NCBI GenBank assembly: GCA_030762175.1
Contig: CM060833.1
Span: forward strand, 5,484,001-5,548,000
Source of the DNA: Metallyticus violacea
Taxonomy: Eukaryota; Arthropoda; Insecta; Mantodea; Metallyticidae
Direction of reading: 5' to 3'
Length of the DNA: 64,000 nt
Positions 21,402-32,916 of this stretch are shown here, one piece after another (positions within the stretch are counted from its first letter, which is position 1; each line of letters begins with the position of its first letter). The notes under the pieces are model-generated. The model saw nothing but the letters and a program-made list of their open reading frames with translations. It had not been told where the DNA came from and did no database searches. A program made the position numbers and the translations under genes.

Positions 21402-22075
21402 CAGGAGGGGAAAGTTTTGGCATTTTTCCCTCATGAACAAGGGAAAACACGAAAAATCTAAACATACGATTGAAAGTGTATGGAATGTACTTTCCAATGA
21501 AGCCACCAGATGGTGTACATGAGCAGAGCTATGCGTCTCAGCACGTCCCGAAGTTCAGTTGGTGAGCAAAAGTCTCATTGTCCAGGTCCAAAGAATGAAC
21601 AATGTGCGTATAAAGCGGCTTTGTTCAGGGCAGGAATACGCGAGAATGCCAAACAGAGCAGAAGGAAGACTGTCCGATCTTTCGCACAGTGGACATCCTG
21701 TGGCACTTGTGGAGTTAAAAGAGCAAACAGGAATTCCGGAAAAAAAAAAAAAAAAAACAGTGCACCGCAATTTACAGAAGGACCTGAACATGCGGAAAGT
21801 GAGTGTCATGTCAGTTAAGTGAGGTACAGAAGTGGACTCGTTACGAAAAATGGCACGAGATTTTAGGAAGGGGAAGAAAGACCTTCATTCCTGACCACTG
21901 TCGCTCACCAACTGAACTTCGGGATGTGCTGAGACCGCAGCTCTACTCACATACGCCATTTGGTAGCTTCATTAGAATTTTACACACTTTCAATCGTATA
22001 TCTTAGATTTTTATGTTGTTCTTTATTAACGAGGAAAAAAATAGTTGCCATGACTTATGACTTATTTCTCCTAAC
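21402..22075 (+). mobile_element. Mariner M5 foldback derivative, copy A
   Basis: The two ends form long inverted arms of about 190 bp: 21402-21590 and about 21885-22075. Shared landmarks are GAACAAGGGA, ACGATTGAAAGTGTA and CCGAAGTTCAGTTGGTGAG. TA precedes the left end. The centre keeps a short transposase piece with a frame reading LSEVQKWTRYEKW (second DNA-binding region) but no catalytic part. A poly(A) run lies at 21740-21755. Confidence 0.75.
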
Positions 22076-22079
22076 TATA

Positions 22080-22880
22080 TATAGTGCTCTGTCCCATTAC
22101 AATTATTGCATGTCTGAGAGGACTCCATTACGAAAAAACTGAAATTTGAATTTTGATAGGTAAGCTCTTGAAACCTAAAGTATTTAGCTGTGTTAAAGTC
22201 TCTTGCCAGTAAATAAATTAATAAATTAAATAGTATACCAGAAAAAAGTCAAGCACTCCTGCGCACCTGGCATGATTATAAATTTCTACATTAGAGAAAC
22301 CGAGGGTTCAAAAATTGTCAGAGGTTGTAAATTACGTCAGTGCCTTTTCACAATGACTACTCGATCGCTGTTAAAAACGGATGCAGTTACTTCAATAGCT
22401 GTGGCATAATTTTGGAGACTATTCTCCCAAGCAACCTATGGATATTTTTACTAACGAAAAAAAGTAATTAAAAAGGAACTTACAAGAAAATTTCTCAATA
22501 TGCTGTACTGGAAATATTTATTGCATCATCCGCAATTTATTTATACTCATCTAGAAATATCAGTATTTTGATATTTTACTATGATTGTGTTTCTATGTAG
22601 AGCCGAATATTTTTAAGTCTAAAAATGGGAAATTTTGAATCTTTGTGTGTGTTAAAACAGTAAAACTGAACAAAATGTCAAATTTTATAACTAAATAGTT
22701 ATTGTTTAATAATTATAATCAGAAAGTCTTTAACATACATAAAATAAGTCCTGCTCATCATAAAAATGCAGAATTAGTACTCTGTCCTTCCTTCCCGACC
22801 TTTATTACAGCATCACATCGTCAGGGCATTGAAAGTATTAAATATTTGAATTGGGCACACAAAATCTTAATAACTACGCC
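22080..22880. other. No recognised feature
   Basis: Nothing recognisable on either strand. Confidence 0.4.
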
Positions 22881-23830
22881 GTATGGATGACTTCAACCAG
22901 GTATCTCTTATTTCTTGTCCCCCCCCCCCCCAATGGATTGAGATGTGGGCTGTTCCCTGGCCATATGAGAGTGGAAACAGTTTGTTCTTCAAGAAAACTT
23001 CCAACCTGTCCATAAAACTGTACTTTTTTAATAATTATGTGAATGTAAAATGAATTTGTAAAACAGTAGTTTAATTTGGTAAAGTTAGTCGTGTTTAAGT
23101 TTCTTGCCCTACGACATGGTCTGGAGTCATCCAGAAAGTGCAATTTTCTGGTGATACAAACTGCCCCACAAGTGTTGGCATTAAACTTTCTCTTATCATT
23201 ATGTATGCATCAGCATTTACTGTTCCCTCAACAAAGTGTAACACAGCAACTGGAAATACAACCCCAGACCATCACAACTTTCTGGGAACTGCACTGTTAA
23301 GCCCAAACATGCTGGTAGAAATTCTTCACCGCTGCGACGACTGATAAATATTTTCCCATCATTTACTCTAACACAAAATGTTGAGTAGATGACATCTCTC
23401 GAGTCCAATGAACATATTCCTTGGCCCATTCTAGTCGCTTTTCATTTTAACTGTCAAGAGGGGCTTCTTCCGTGGCCCTCAAGCAGGTAGATCATTTCTG
23501 AAAGGCTGTATCTGACGGTTCTGGTGCAAAACACCCCACTCTCTTTTCAACTCCACTGAAATCACACGCCGGTTTATCACATAAATCCGCTTCGAAACGG
23601 CGCCACTAGCAGCAGTAGAACACATTTTTCTGCCTCTTCATTTTAATTATTTGCAGATTTCCATTTTTCTTGTATTTAACCAAATATCTTGACACAGTGT
23701 ACTGGCTAAACCCTATTATATTTGTTGCAATATATCGAGTAGAAAGGCCCTTAGAAGATAACGCGGCAATAACTTTCTTTTTGCGAGGATTTAATTAAAT
23801 TCTTTTGCCTATTTTGTGCAGCTGTTATTA
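22880..23830 (-). pseudogene. Tc1-like transposase, heavily decayed
   Basis: Reading the minus strand from 23810: a basic start NPRKKKVIAAL, a helix-turn-helix piece GLSTRYIATNI and SQYTVSRYLVKYKKNG, then in other frames RLEWAKEYVHW, a VVMVWGCISS block typical of Tc1, and finally WPGNSPHLNPL where Tc1 elements have the NPIEN catalytic E. The E is lost in a C-rich run (22920-22931). Many frameshifts and stops make this a pseudogene. The order and spacing fit a single Tc1 element of about 1 kb; its terminal repeats could not be set with confidence. Confidence 0.75.
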
Positions 23831-23839
23831 AACACACAT

Positions 23840-24565
23840 CACTGACTACTACATTAAACCAACAATAAAGGCCGCAGTGCCACAACAATGGAAATGTTTA
23901 CACGTTCTGTTGCATACAACAATGCTTAATCACTTATAGATAACACTAATTAATCCATTTTTTGGCATTACGTAAGGTAAGTGTAAAAATACACAGAATC
24001 TATAGGTGATGGAATAGATTTTTCCAGTAGTGTATTTACAAATTGTTTCAACAATACGGTCGATAAACCCATTTCGATATTTTCCGTAACGTTCTTGGGT
24101 TATAAGTGCATTTAGGAAGGAAAGAGACAGTGAAACAACGTTACGTCACTAGCTAAGTGAACATGTATGAAGATCGGTCGCCAAGGATACGAACAAGTAA
24201 AGTCGCATAAATGTACGGAGGCCGTGTTTATCGTTCAGCTCACGTATATAGCCTCAGTTTGTGACGGTCACTGCAAGAGCCTATATGTAATGCGTGACGT
24301 GAAATTCATCGAGCTTTATTTCATCTTGGGCACGTCAAGGTGAAATAAGGAAGAAAGATATATCATTTTAAAGCATTCAGCAATGAGATTGCTGATTCAT
24401 GAAACATGCACGGAATGGATTTCATTTATTGCTTTTATCGCTAGGAGGCACTTTGCTGATCTTAAGTACGGCAGTAACATCGAAGCTTTACTTAATAGAA
24501 ATGTAAAATTTTAAAGGGTAGTCCAGTCTCAGCAAACCACAAGTGTACGGCACCCGTTACTTTAT
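23840..24565. other. No recognised gene
   Basis: The first part may be the 5' end of the Tc1 above. The rest gives no motif. Confidence 0.35.
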
Positions 24566-24569
24566 AATA

Positions 24570-25530
24570 CGGGGGGGGGGGTCAGAAATTATTTACAATA
24601 CTACTTTTTGTACCTTATTTATTAAACAGCATTCCTGGTAACATCAGTATGGTGTTCCGAAGTCATTGTTTGGGAATACTACGCCACCGTTAGTGGACAG
24701 CTGGCTGACTTTCCTCCTCATTGTTGCCAATTTTTTGTATCTCCTGTGAAGTCCTTCATATTGTGGAATAAAACAAATCGGATGGAACCAGATCCAGTAA
24801 ATATGGTGGATGCGGCACAACAATGAACCCCAGCGTTGCCAAATTTGCGATCTTAGTGTTACTAGTGTGGGGCCTCCCATTGTCATGCTGGAGGAACCCT
24901 CCTGTCGACCACTTTCCCCTTTCGCCGTTGCCGAATCCTGTGTAAGGGTCTCGCCGTTGACTGGCGTTCCTTAGAAAGTCACCCATTAGCAGTACGCCTG
25001 AAGTGTCCCAAAAGACGGTGAACATCGGGGATGTTTCCATTGCATGAGTTGAACTCTCTTCTCTGGTGTGTGGTAGTCGTCTCCAGTCACCAGCTTCTCC
25101 ACAAAATGGGGTCTTATGCATTCCCAGTAGCAACCCTGCAAGCCAATGTGCGCACCCATGTGACGTGTAGTGTTGGGCGACCGAGACCTGCCTGCCATTC
25201 GAGTTCATCAAAGGTTAAGCGCCTATCAGACATAACCTCAATGTTCCTGGGAGACCGCTATGTTGACCAACGACCAGTACTGCTATTCTTGTGTGCAGAT
25301 TCCTTGCCGCCGAGGAATATATTGACCCAGTTGTAAACGGTCTTCTGTACAGTAGCTTCTTGACCACATACCGGAGTTAAACATCTATGAATTTCTGCAC
25401 TTTTGACGCCTTCCAACTTGTCCACGTCTTTCTCTACTTGAAAACAAACGAACACTGTCCTTTCGGTGCACATTGTACTTACAACCGCCATCTAGCGCTT
25501 GCGTGGCGTATTAATATCAGTTCAACGCCC
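24570..25530 (-). mobile_element. Mariner M3
   Basis: A TA followed by CGGGGGGGGGGG at 24568-24580 marks the 3' side; the 5' limit near 25530 is approximate. The interior is a nearly full-length mariner coding region on the minus strand, present once in this window. Confidence 0.7.
24644..25491 (-). pseudogene. Mariner transposase (M3), frameshifted
   Basis: Minus-strand frames in order: 25491-25258 gives the first HTH region (VKSAEIHRCLTPVCGQEATV, then TVYNWVNIF); 25211-24756 gives a long middle part with QHDNGRPH (second catalytic D) and, exactly 34 residues later, VPSDLF (third D), so this is a DD34D mariner. The end continues in another frame as YEGLHRRYKKLA. The first catalytic D region is GDWRRL rather than GDET. 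At least two frameshifts are needed, so the gene is inactive. Confidence 0.8.
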
Positions 25531-26314
25531 TAAGAATTGACTACCAATAGACTGCGCGATATTCGTAAAGCGCTGCTATTTAAATCACTTCCGAACGCAT
25601 TTATTGGGGTATATATGTATATTACGCAGGTACATACAAAAAGATTATATAGATATTGTATGATTTTATTTTCATTATCTTGCATTACACAGGTACATAT
25701 CTCCAATTTTCCTGGAATCTGTGTTGCTACGATTGAAAGATAGGGTAATAATTAAAATTTAAATGTTCCAAAGATAAATATGCTGATGTTATTACTGTAG
25801 CATAGATTATTGCATGAAATAGTTACAAAAGATTGCAAATATTTTAATAACATTTTCTCGCATTTGGCAATATCAGGTGCTATGTGCACTAATTTAACGA
25901 AATCAACTTTTTATGGGGGGGGGGGTTAAAGGGAATAACTAATTTCAAAAGCTTAGTTTTTTTAGAATAACTTACGTAAGTTATTTGAAATATACATTGC
26001 CGCAATTGAATTTTGTTAATATTTGGTACTTGTGAATGTCTAAAGATATCACAATATCATATGCAAAATCTCATTTTAAGAAACTTTACACTTATGTTTA
26101 CAATTTGTTACTCATTCATGTATTGCTAACTGGGTATGTTTATTACACTTCATTTCAGTTGAATTTGAATTAATAACCGTTATAGAAATTAAGACATTTT
26201 AATGTGTTACTTGAGAGCTATGCAATAAAGAATTTTTACAGACATTATTTTTAGTACAAAAATTAAACTTTATATTATTTTCTTATATTTGTGCAAAATT
26301 ACTTGATATTAGTT
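25531..26314. other. No recognised feature
   Basis: AT-rich, with a G run at 25915-25925. A MITE-like origin cannot be tested by eye. Confidence 0.4.
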
Positions 26315-27036
26315 TCATTACTGTCACTTTCGGTTCATTTCTATGAGAGGTGTGCAAGTTGAGACATGTTCAGTTCCACCTGCACCAAATTGGAGGTGAC
26401 ATGCGATGAACAATGCGTTGCTCTGAGATTCTGCTTTCGTCTCAAAAATCTTCAGCTGATATCAATGGAGAGTTTGTTATTCCCTATAGAAAAGGTCGAA
26501 GATGGTTTAAAGAGGAAGGCAATCATTTTCAAAGGAAAGTGGACCCATCGTTTCCAATTTGTGCTCTAACGGAAGAAAACATTAACACCGCTGCTGTCAT
26601 TGTGAGAGAGGATCTTCAAATAACATCAAGGGCATTTTCAGAAATTCTGAAAAGTTTGCATGCAACGGATGCTACAGGAAGGTGCGGTGTTTCTTTCCAA
26701 GGTAATCATTGCTTTGAAACTTGGCTACGTCATTTCAATCATGAGAGCAAATAGCAAATCTCTGTGTGTAGAAATCTCCATCCTTACCAACACGAAAAAA
26801 GAAAAAAATTATAGCTGGGAAAATTATAGTCAGCTCATTTATCATATATAAGGAATGGTGTATCAGCATGTCGCATCTGCACACACAGAGATGTGCTGAA
26901 AACTCAGCAAAACAAAAGAGCGATATTTCCTTGCAACTAGCTGGATACTGCACCACGATATTGTTTCAGCATTTTCAGATGAGTAAAGGTATGTTGTCAA
27001 AATAAAGTACGATATTTGTTTATTAAACAGTGCTTG
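26315..27036 (+). mobile_element. Mariner M2, internally deleted
   Basis: It ends with TTTATTAAACAGTGCTTG followed by TA at 27037-27038, a diverged M2 terminus. The 5' side begins in the block shared with 41315 and 46075 (on the other strand). The transposase frame 26413-26754 keeps ALTEENINTAAVIVRED and then jumps, after LHATDATGR, to a CGVSFQGNHCFETWLRHFNHESK piece around the first catalytic site. The region with the second and third aspartates is mostly deleted. Confidence 0.8.
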
Positions 27037-27208
27037 TATATATGCAAGTCTGAGACAAAAAAATAATTAGCTTGCATCCAGTGCAAAGCATGTCATATAT
27101 AACCTAATTATGAAATCACTGTAGTAATTATTATTATATTCACCCCTATTGGATTACGAGGAACGAGTCATAAATCATAGCAAATATTTTTTTTTCATTC
27201 GCGAACAA

Positions 27209-27420
27209 CAGGTGGTGGACACTGGTGATATATGAGATGAAATGATAAATTGGGAAAGGATTTATTGTTAAGGAAGGGATCGTTCCAGGCCTAAGTTTTG
27301 GGTAGCTCCCCGTCCTCCTGACTGAGGAAAACCTCAGGAAGGGCGGTCCTAGCGGGATTCGAACCCCAGACCTCCCGCTCACAAGTCCGCTCCTTAACGA
27401 CCTCGGTCACCCGTGGCGGG
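27209..27420 (-). mobile_element. SINE1 in M5 with 10-bp target duplication
   Basis: TCGCGAACAA occurs at 27199-27208 and again at 27421-27430, exactly flanking the SINE. The copy lacks the most distal tail and part of the body (the GGCATTTGCCATTTATGAGG block). Confidence 0.9.
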
Positions 27421-27439
27421 TCGCGAACAAGGGACAACA

Positions 27440-28620
27440 CGAAAAATCTAAGATATAAACTTAAAGTATATGCAATGTATTTTCGAATAGAGCCACCAGA
27501 TTGTGTATGTGAGCAGAACTCCGTGTCTCAGCACGCCCCGAAGTTCATTTGGTGAGAGTCAGTGGTCAGGAATGGAGGTCACAAAAAGCGAGGAACTAGT
27601 CGCGTACAAAGATGTACGGATGATGGTAATGACATAGCGCTGGGCACTTATTTAGAAGAAAACAGGAATTCCAGCTAAAACTGCACCGCATTTTACAGAA
27701 GGACCTGGATATGCGGTCAATGTTGCAAAGTGGGTGCCACATCAGTTAAGTGAGGTACAGAAGTGGACTCGCTACGGAACATGTCGCGTCAATCTGGCGA
27801 GATTTCGGGAAGACGGGACTTTTTTTTAATAACGGCCGTTTTTACTACTGAGGCACCGCAGGCGGTGGACACTGATGATACATGAAACAAGTTGGGAAAG
27901 GGTTTTTAAGGAAGGAAACGTTCCATGCCTAAGTTTAGGGTACATTCCCGGCATTTGCCATTTATGAGGGCTGAGGGAAACCTGGAAAAAAAAACTCAGT
28001 CAGGGAGGACGGTCCTGGCGAGATTCGAACCCCAGACCTCCCGCTCACGTGTCCGCACCGTAACGCCTTGGCCACCCGTGGCGGTGAACAGGGGGGTGCC
28101 ATGTTGAATCGCGTCAGTGCAATTGATTAAACGTGGACAAGGGCGTATGAACCAGATCTCAAGCGATAGTGAATGCCGTCACCAAATACAAGTTTCTTCA
28201 CCAACAGAAATCGGTTCATTCTGGCGTATGACACTTAAGGTGTGCTTGTGTGTCATTCAATGCGTAAGGGGACCAGTGTTACATGTCTTTTTGGTGTCGT
28301 GCCGTACGCACTAAACGGCCAGAGCTTTTGAACAACCCCATTATTCAGCAAGATAACGCGACAACACAGCTGACTGTGTAAAGTGTCTTTTACAGCGGTG
28401 AGGATGGGAAGTTCTTCCACACCCGCCATATAGCCCGATCTCAGTCCCTTTGATTATAATCTCATTCCCAAAGTGAAGGGAAACGTTTTGCTAACAAAGC
28501 GGACGACGCGATATGGCTCACGTTAGCAACTCACATGCAGCAGATGTGTTCAGCACCTTCTCCATCACTGGCAACGAACCGTCGATGTACTTGGAGACTA
28601 CTTCGAAGTCTGTTAAACAC
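27440..28620 (+). pseudogene. Mariner transposase (M5), interrupted
   Basis: Pieces in order on the plus strand are a second-HTH region (PAKTAPHFTEGPGYAV, then VPHQLSEVQKWTRYGT) at about 27660-27775, and after SINE1 a frame with an FILAYDTxGVL-like remnant. Then QQDNATTQLTV (28346-28375), a WGWEVLPHPPYSP-like block and FDYNLI. In the implied frame the second and third aspartates are 34 residues apart (DD34D). Several one-base shifts and a SINE1 make it non-functional. Confidence 0.7.
27821..28084 (-). mobile_element. SINE1, second insertion in M5
   Basis: Full reverse SINE1 from TTTAATAACGGCCG to CTTGGCCACCCGTGGCGG. No clear target duplication was found. Confidence 0.9.
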
Positions 28621-28871
28621 CGTGAAATACTTGGTAGACCCTCCTGTGGCGGATTTGCAACCCTGTGTATGTAGTTGTGTGTAACTTTTGCTCATGTCAT
28701 AATAAACCAACGTTGTCCTGTAGCCTTTTCCCTATGAGGGCCGCCTACATCCAGCCTTCCGCTGGTAGCATCACTCGGCAGTATGCTACATACTTTCAAT
28801 CGTACATCTTAGATTTTTCGTGTTGTCATTTGTTCGTGAGAAAAGAATTTTTGCCATAACTCATCCCCTGT

Positions 28872-28886
28872 AATAACAACAACAAC

Positions 28887-28928
<42 letters not shown>

Positions 28929-28929
28929 T
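28872..28929. repeat. (AAC)n(AAT)n microsatellite
   Basis: About 18 trinucleotide units starting exactly at the TA next to the M5 end. Confidence 0.95.
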
Positions 28930-29870
28930 GTTGGCATTAGTCTATTGTTGGTTTCGAATGTGATCTCGTATAAGTTGAGGTGCAATAATTTGAGATTCAA
29001 TCCCCATCCGGAAACTTATTGATAGTCCCTTGTATTGATGGTGCACTGACAAATGAAACCTTTGTTTTTCAGTAATCAAAGGGATTTATAATAATTACAC
29101 TTTTATTTACCTGCCATTACTGAATAAAATAAATTTATTTCCGTAATGTAACGGGAAGAAAACAAGCAATTGAAGCATTTTAACGTCAATTTAAAGTTAT
29201 AATTTGCACCATTTTTTTACCCCTTATTAATTTGCTCAGAAATATGATGTCACATATGTTTTAGTGAAAATATTCCACATTACAACAGAGTAGTGCGCGG
29301 CAGGAAACCGCAATTAATGGAGGGATGGACACGAGATACAGGCCATTATCAGACCCAAAGTGTTACGTCATTATCCTGCTGTGACGTGTTCGCTGCATCG
29401 ATGCAAGAGTTGTGTGTGTCACTAAAACTAAACGAGGTAAAATTTAAAAGGAATATATATGAAAAAGAGATACTTTAGGATTTTTTACCCTTGGGCAGAA
29501 AAATATTTTGATATTTTAAAGAATTGGGGATATAAGGAATAGTAAATGGCTAGCTAAACTATTTTATGTTCTGTTTTGCCTATAGGACAGTTTATCGATT
29601 GTCTAGCGATAGTCTGGTCAGTCTATTGACGATAATTCGTTTTTTAATTGGAAACACCACAAACAGCTAGAAATTTTATGGACAGAAGTCAAAGTGACAG
29701 CCCAAAAAAATGAGGTAATTTTTTAAAGACGTTTTACATCATACATATTTGTATATAACCTTAAGAAAGTTACCCAAATATCACATTAATTTAGCTCCCA
29801 ATTTGATTTGTAGCGTAATTGAATACACCTTTACGGATTAACACCAGGTAACCAAAACGTTGCTCACACA
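28930..29870. other. No recognised feature
   Basis: AT-rich. No motif in any frame. Confidence 0.4.
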
Positions 29871-29874
29871 GTAG

Positions 29875-29950
29875 TTGCGTAAACCAAGTGAATTCCTCAG
29901 CAAATTGAATTTGTAAAGGTGTTACAAAGCGCTAGAGCAGAGAATATAGT
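29875..29950 (-). repeat. R1 end fragment
   Basis: GCGTAAACCAAGTGAATTCCTCAGCAAATTGAAT and AAAGCGCTAGAGCA match the R1 terminal block (compare 13970-14050). Nothing more of R1 follows. Confidence 0.5.
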
Positions 29951-30194
29951 AAAAACAAGTAATGCTGTTTACTTATAATATGATATAGGCATTTTACACT
30001 TCACCAAAAATAGGTTATGCATTACTGGTTAATTACTGACCAAATAAATATGGGTTTATATTTAAATCCAATTTTAACATTAAATTTCCTGAAATTTAAA
30101 GATAAGAATCGCATACCACTTTATCGTACTGAAAAAAGAATTGCCATGCAATGATTAATGCTTGGTTTTCCTTATGAAGGTCCCCCATTCGTTT

Positions 30195-30365
30195 GCCATG
30201 CCGTGGAGGAGGTACCTGACTGCTTGCTGACTCTAGCAGACTAGCGCAGCTGTTCCCAGGTGTTTGTAGTAATGTTGATTTCTTAATTCGATAGTATAAA
30301 TAGTGTATTATGCCTCGTATGTCTACAACGACACAGCTGTCTTCGTGTACGATTCATGTGTGTTA
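30195..30365 (+). repeat. Second copy of the 16960-17130 repeat
   Basis: Matches the minus strand of 16960-17130 over about 170 bp with moderate divergence. It includes ATGCCTCGTATGTCTACAAC and GTACGATTCA. Confidence 0.55.
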
Positions 30366-30408
30366 ACTCAGGGTGAAAGAACCAAAGGGACAGCTCATTC
30401 TGTTACTT

Positions 30409-30691
30409 TTTTTTTTTTTTTTTGATTGATTTATTTACGGACGCTCTTTAACATCTCAGGTCATCAGCGTCCCATTCAACTCAGGGCGTGAAACGGCCGA
30501 CAAATTTTGCTTGAGGTTCTTTTTCGTGCCGTAAATGTACGACACGGGACCCACGGCTTTACTTCCCTTCCGAAGGAAGCCATACTTAGGATTTTTACGC
30601 CCGAAAAAAATCCATCGGTCCTGGCCGGGTTCGAACCCGCGTTCTTGGGTGTAGAAGGCAAGTATGGTAACCACTACACCACCAGGACCGA
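30409..30691 (-). mobile_element. SINE2 with 13-bp target duplication
   Basis: CATTCTGTTACTT flanks both sides (30396-30408 and 30692-30704). The head has a GTGTAGTGGTTA A-box, a GGTTCGAACCC B-box and an acceptor stem GGTCCTGG/CCAGGACC, all on the minus strand. The body contains a self-complementary CTTCCTTCGGAAGGGAAG and the end CGTCCGTAAATAAATCAATC. About 20 T (A on the SINE strand) follow the tail. Confidence 0.95.
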
Positions 30692-31084
30692 CATTCTGTT
30701 ACTTAAGTTAATACCCCATTTCATAGAATTAACCGACAGGGAGCGTGATCTTGCATTTTTTTCTACAGAACTCTGCCACTGCTCACACGGGCAAAGTGTT
30801 TCCACAAAACAGAGTTATTATTAGGGATTTGTAGCCCCCCCCCCTTTTTATACAGTAAGATTATTTGAGAGGTTCAACGTAAATGTGCCGTAACTTTACT
30901 TTTTCTTAAAATTGAATTACTATCATTGTTCCGAAGTATGGAGGATTATAGACTCAGTGATGTAAAATACGTTACTCAGGCATTTTAACACAGATGGTAG
31001 CACTTTGTGTTTTTTAATACTTTGCTATTTTGTTCAAAGCAGTAACTAAGCAACTTGTTTCATGATACAAATCGAATCGTGTTA

Positions 31085-31640
31085 ATATACATATGTGCGT
31101 GTGGGATGAAACAGAGAGAGACCGGGGTGTTGCATCCTGTATTGTGAAACACTTGAAAGAAAATGCACCAACCTGTAAACTATATGTAACTGCATTTTCT
31201 GGTTCGTGTACTGAACAGAACAGGAACTGTGTTCCATATTAAAATAGCTGCATGACCGTGACATAAGAGTGGAAGTAATAAACCACAAATTCAATGGTCC
31301 AGGTCACACCTTCCTACCTAACGATGCAGACTTCGGTTTGTTTGAATTAACTAGTCGTAAGAATGAATCATTTTTCTCTACTGATACTTGGGTAGATAAT
31401 GTAAGAACAAGTGCAAATAAGAATCCTTTATTGTGCATGTAATGAAGAGGGAAGAATTTTTGTCCACAAAGAAGCTGCTAAACGATTTAGTGGTTAGGGC
31501 TATTGATGAGCCATAGTTGCAGTTCTTGATAGATGGATGCAGTTTGAGATTTACCATGAGGTTCAAAGACAGTTTCAGCCCAAATGAAGAATTCCATTGA
31601 AATTGATTTCTGTAAACCTGTATAAAATATGTCATCTGTG
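31085..31640 (+). pseudogene. DUF7869-like coding remnant
   Basis: The plus strand gives, with frameshifts, WDETERDRGVASCIVKHLKE, then YVTAFSGSCTEQNRN, then KFNGPGHTFLPNDADFGLFE, then SRKNESFFSTD. The order of an SC..QN(R/K)N motif followed by GH(S/T)(F/Y)LPND.DFG..E is, from memory, that of the DUF7869 family. That family is common in arthropod genomes, often in repeated or mobile contexts, and its function is not known to me. The middle is shortened and the frame breaks near 31225, so this is a pseudogene. The 85-codon minus-strand frame here is only its shadow. Confidence 0.5.
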
Positions 31641-31776
31641 AAACAGTAGACTCTACAAGACCAGACTTTTGTGACAGCAGTCAGTCAATCTTCTTTTGTA
31701 TCATTCATCATGTTCCTCTACTCTTCTGTCAATGGTTCAAAAGACCAGATTTCTGCCTAGGAGAACGATAAAACTA

Positions 31777-32916
31777 CGAGTATAGGTCCATAAGTTTCCG
31801 GCTTAACCATTTTCTAGCTATGATAAAGACAAAAACAATATTTCACTTTTCAATATAGTTATCCTTTAATGCAATACACTTCTCACATATTTGAATTAAC
31901 ATTTCAATCCCCACCCCCCAAATAGTTAGAAGTCTTGTCTGCAAAATGGACATAAACAGCATCCATCACTTCTTCGTCTCACTTAAATTTCCTTTCTCGA
32001 AAGTCCTTCTTGAGTTTCAAGAAGAGGAAATAGTCATTGGAAGCTAGATCTGGGCTGTAGGGTGGATGACTCATCTCCTTGAAGTCGCATTTCTTCAGTT
32101 TCCTTTGCAACAAGAGCTGTGTGCACAGGCGCGTTGTCATGAAGAAGGCGCATACCACCACTCAGCTTTCCTCGCCTTTTCTCTTTGATGGAAGCACGTA
32201 GTCTGTGCAGTAGGCCAGCATTGTACTCCCCATTTATTGTGCTGTTCCTCTCCTTGAAGTCATTGAAGAGTATTCCTTCACAGTCCCAAAAGATCGTGGT
32301 CATTATCTTCTTGGTTGACTGAGTTACCTTGGTCTCTAGAGACGATGCTTCGCCACTCCGTTGGTTCTCATTTGGACAAGGGATCATAGTAGAGGACCAT
32401 AGTTTCATCTGTAACAATGGTTTCCAGAACTTCTCTCTCATTGCCACGGCAGAGCTCCAAAAATGCCTGACAACAGATGACTCGTTGCTGCTTTTGAACT
32501 GAGGAAAGAAGTCTAGGCACTAACCTTATTCATGTTTAAATGTTCATGAATAATTCGAAGGACTGTTGTTTTATAAAAGCCTAACTTTGCTGCTATTTCT
32601 GTAACTTTGATCCGCCGGTCTTCCATAATTTCTCCTTCCACAAGAGCGAAGTTTTCAGGAGTGAGCACCTCCAAGGGCCGGCCTGCACGCTCTTCGTCTT
32701 CAATGCTTTCTCGACCTATTTGAAAAAGTTTGGCCCATTCTTTTACGGTAGAATATGAGGGGGGTGCTTCCCCATATACACCGTCCAATCGCTGTTTAAT
32801 TTCATTTGGAGTAAGTCCTTCTTTAGTGAAGAACTTAATAACAGCTCAATACTCCATTATGAACACGTCTCAATCTTCTACACATAGCCTTCTTTATGCA
32901 GCTATAGCTGAACAAA
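31777..32916 (-). mobile_element. Mariner M1, copy 2
   Basis: The left terminus CGAGTATAGGTCCATAAG follows TA at 31775-31776. The right terminus is missing: similarity to copies 1 and 3 stops near 32916, inside the 5' untranslated part. Confidence 0.85.
31979..32857 (-). pseudogene. Mariner transposase (M1 copy 2)
   Basis: The start ATG (32857) is kept but the fourth codon is a stop. The first DNA-binding domain (DGVYGEAPPSYSTVKEWAKLF) and the second (LGFYKTTVLRIIHEH) are clear at 32513-32788. About 60 residues between the second HTH and the first catalytic site are frameshifted. HDNAPVHT marks the second aspartate near 32130, and PPYSPDLASNDYFLFLKLKK marks the third near 32050, in another frame. 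Similar in every part to copy 3, with independent breaks. Confidence 0.85.

Larger units (their letters stand above)
27157..28870 (+). mobile_element. Mariner M5, copy B, with two SINE1 insertions
   Basis: Both ends lie next to TA (27155-27156 and 28871-28872). The left end reads CGAGGAACGAGTCATAAATC and the right end is its diverged reverse complement ending CATCCCCTG. Removing the two SINE1 copies leaves about 1.2 kb, the usual mariner length. The terminal repeats are long, over 80 bp with GCGAACAAGGGACAACACG and AATCTAAGATAT. Confidence 0.85.

Noticed and set aside
24756..25211. 151-codon ORF as an intact gene
   Set aside because: It is the middle of the frameshifted M3 mariner transposase; start and end lie in other frames.
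28872..28929. CRISPR-like regular repeat
   Set aside because: It is a trinucleotide microsatellite without spacers; the sequence is eukaryotic.
31378..31635. 85-codon minus-strand ORF
   Set aside because: It is antisense to the DUF7869-like remnant, whose motifs are clear on the plus strand.
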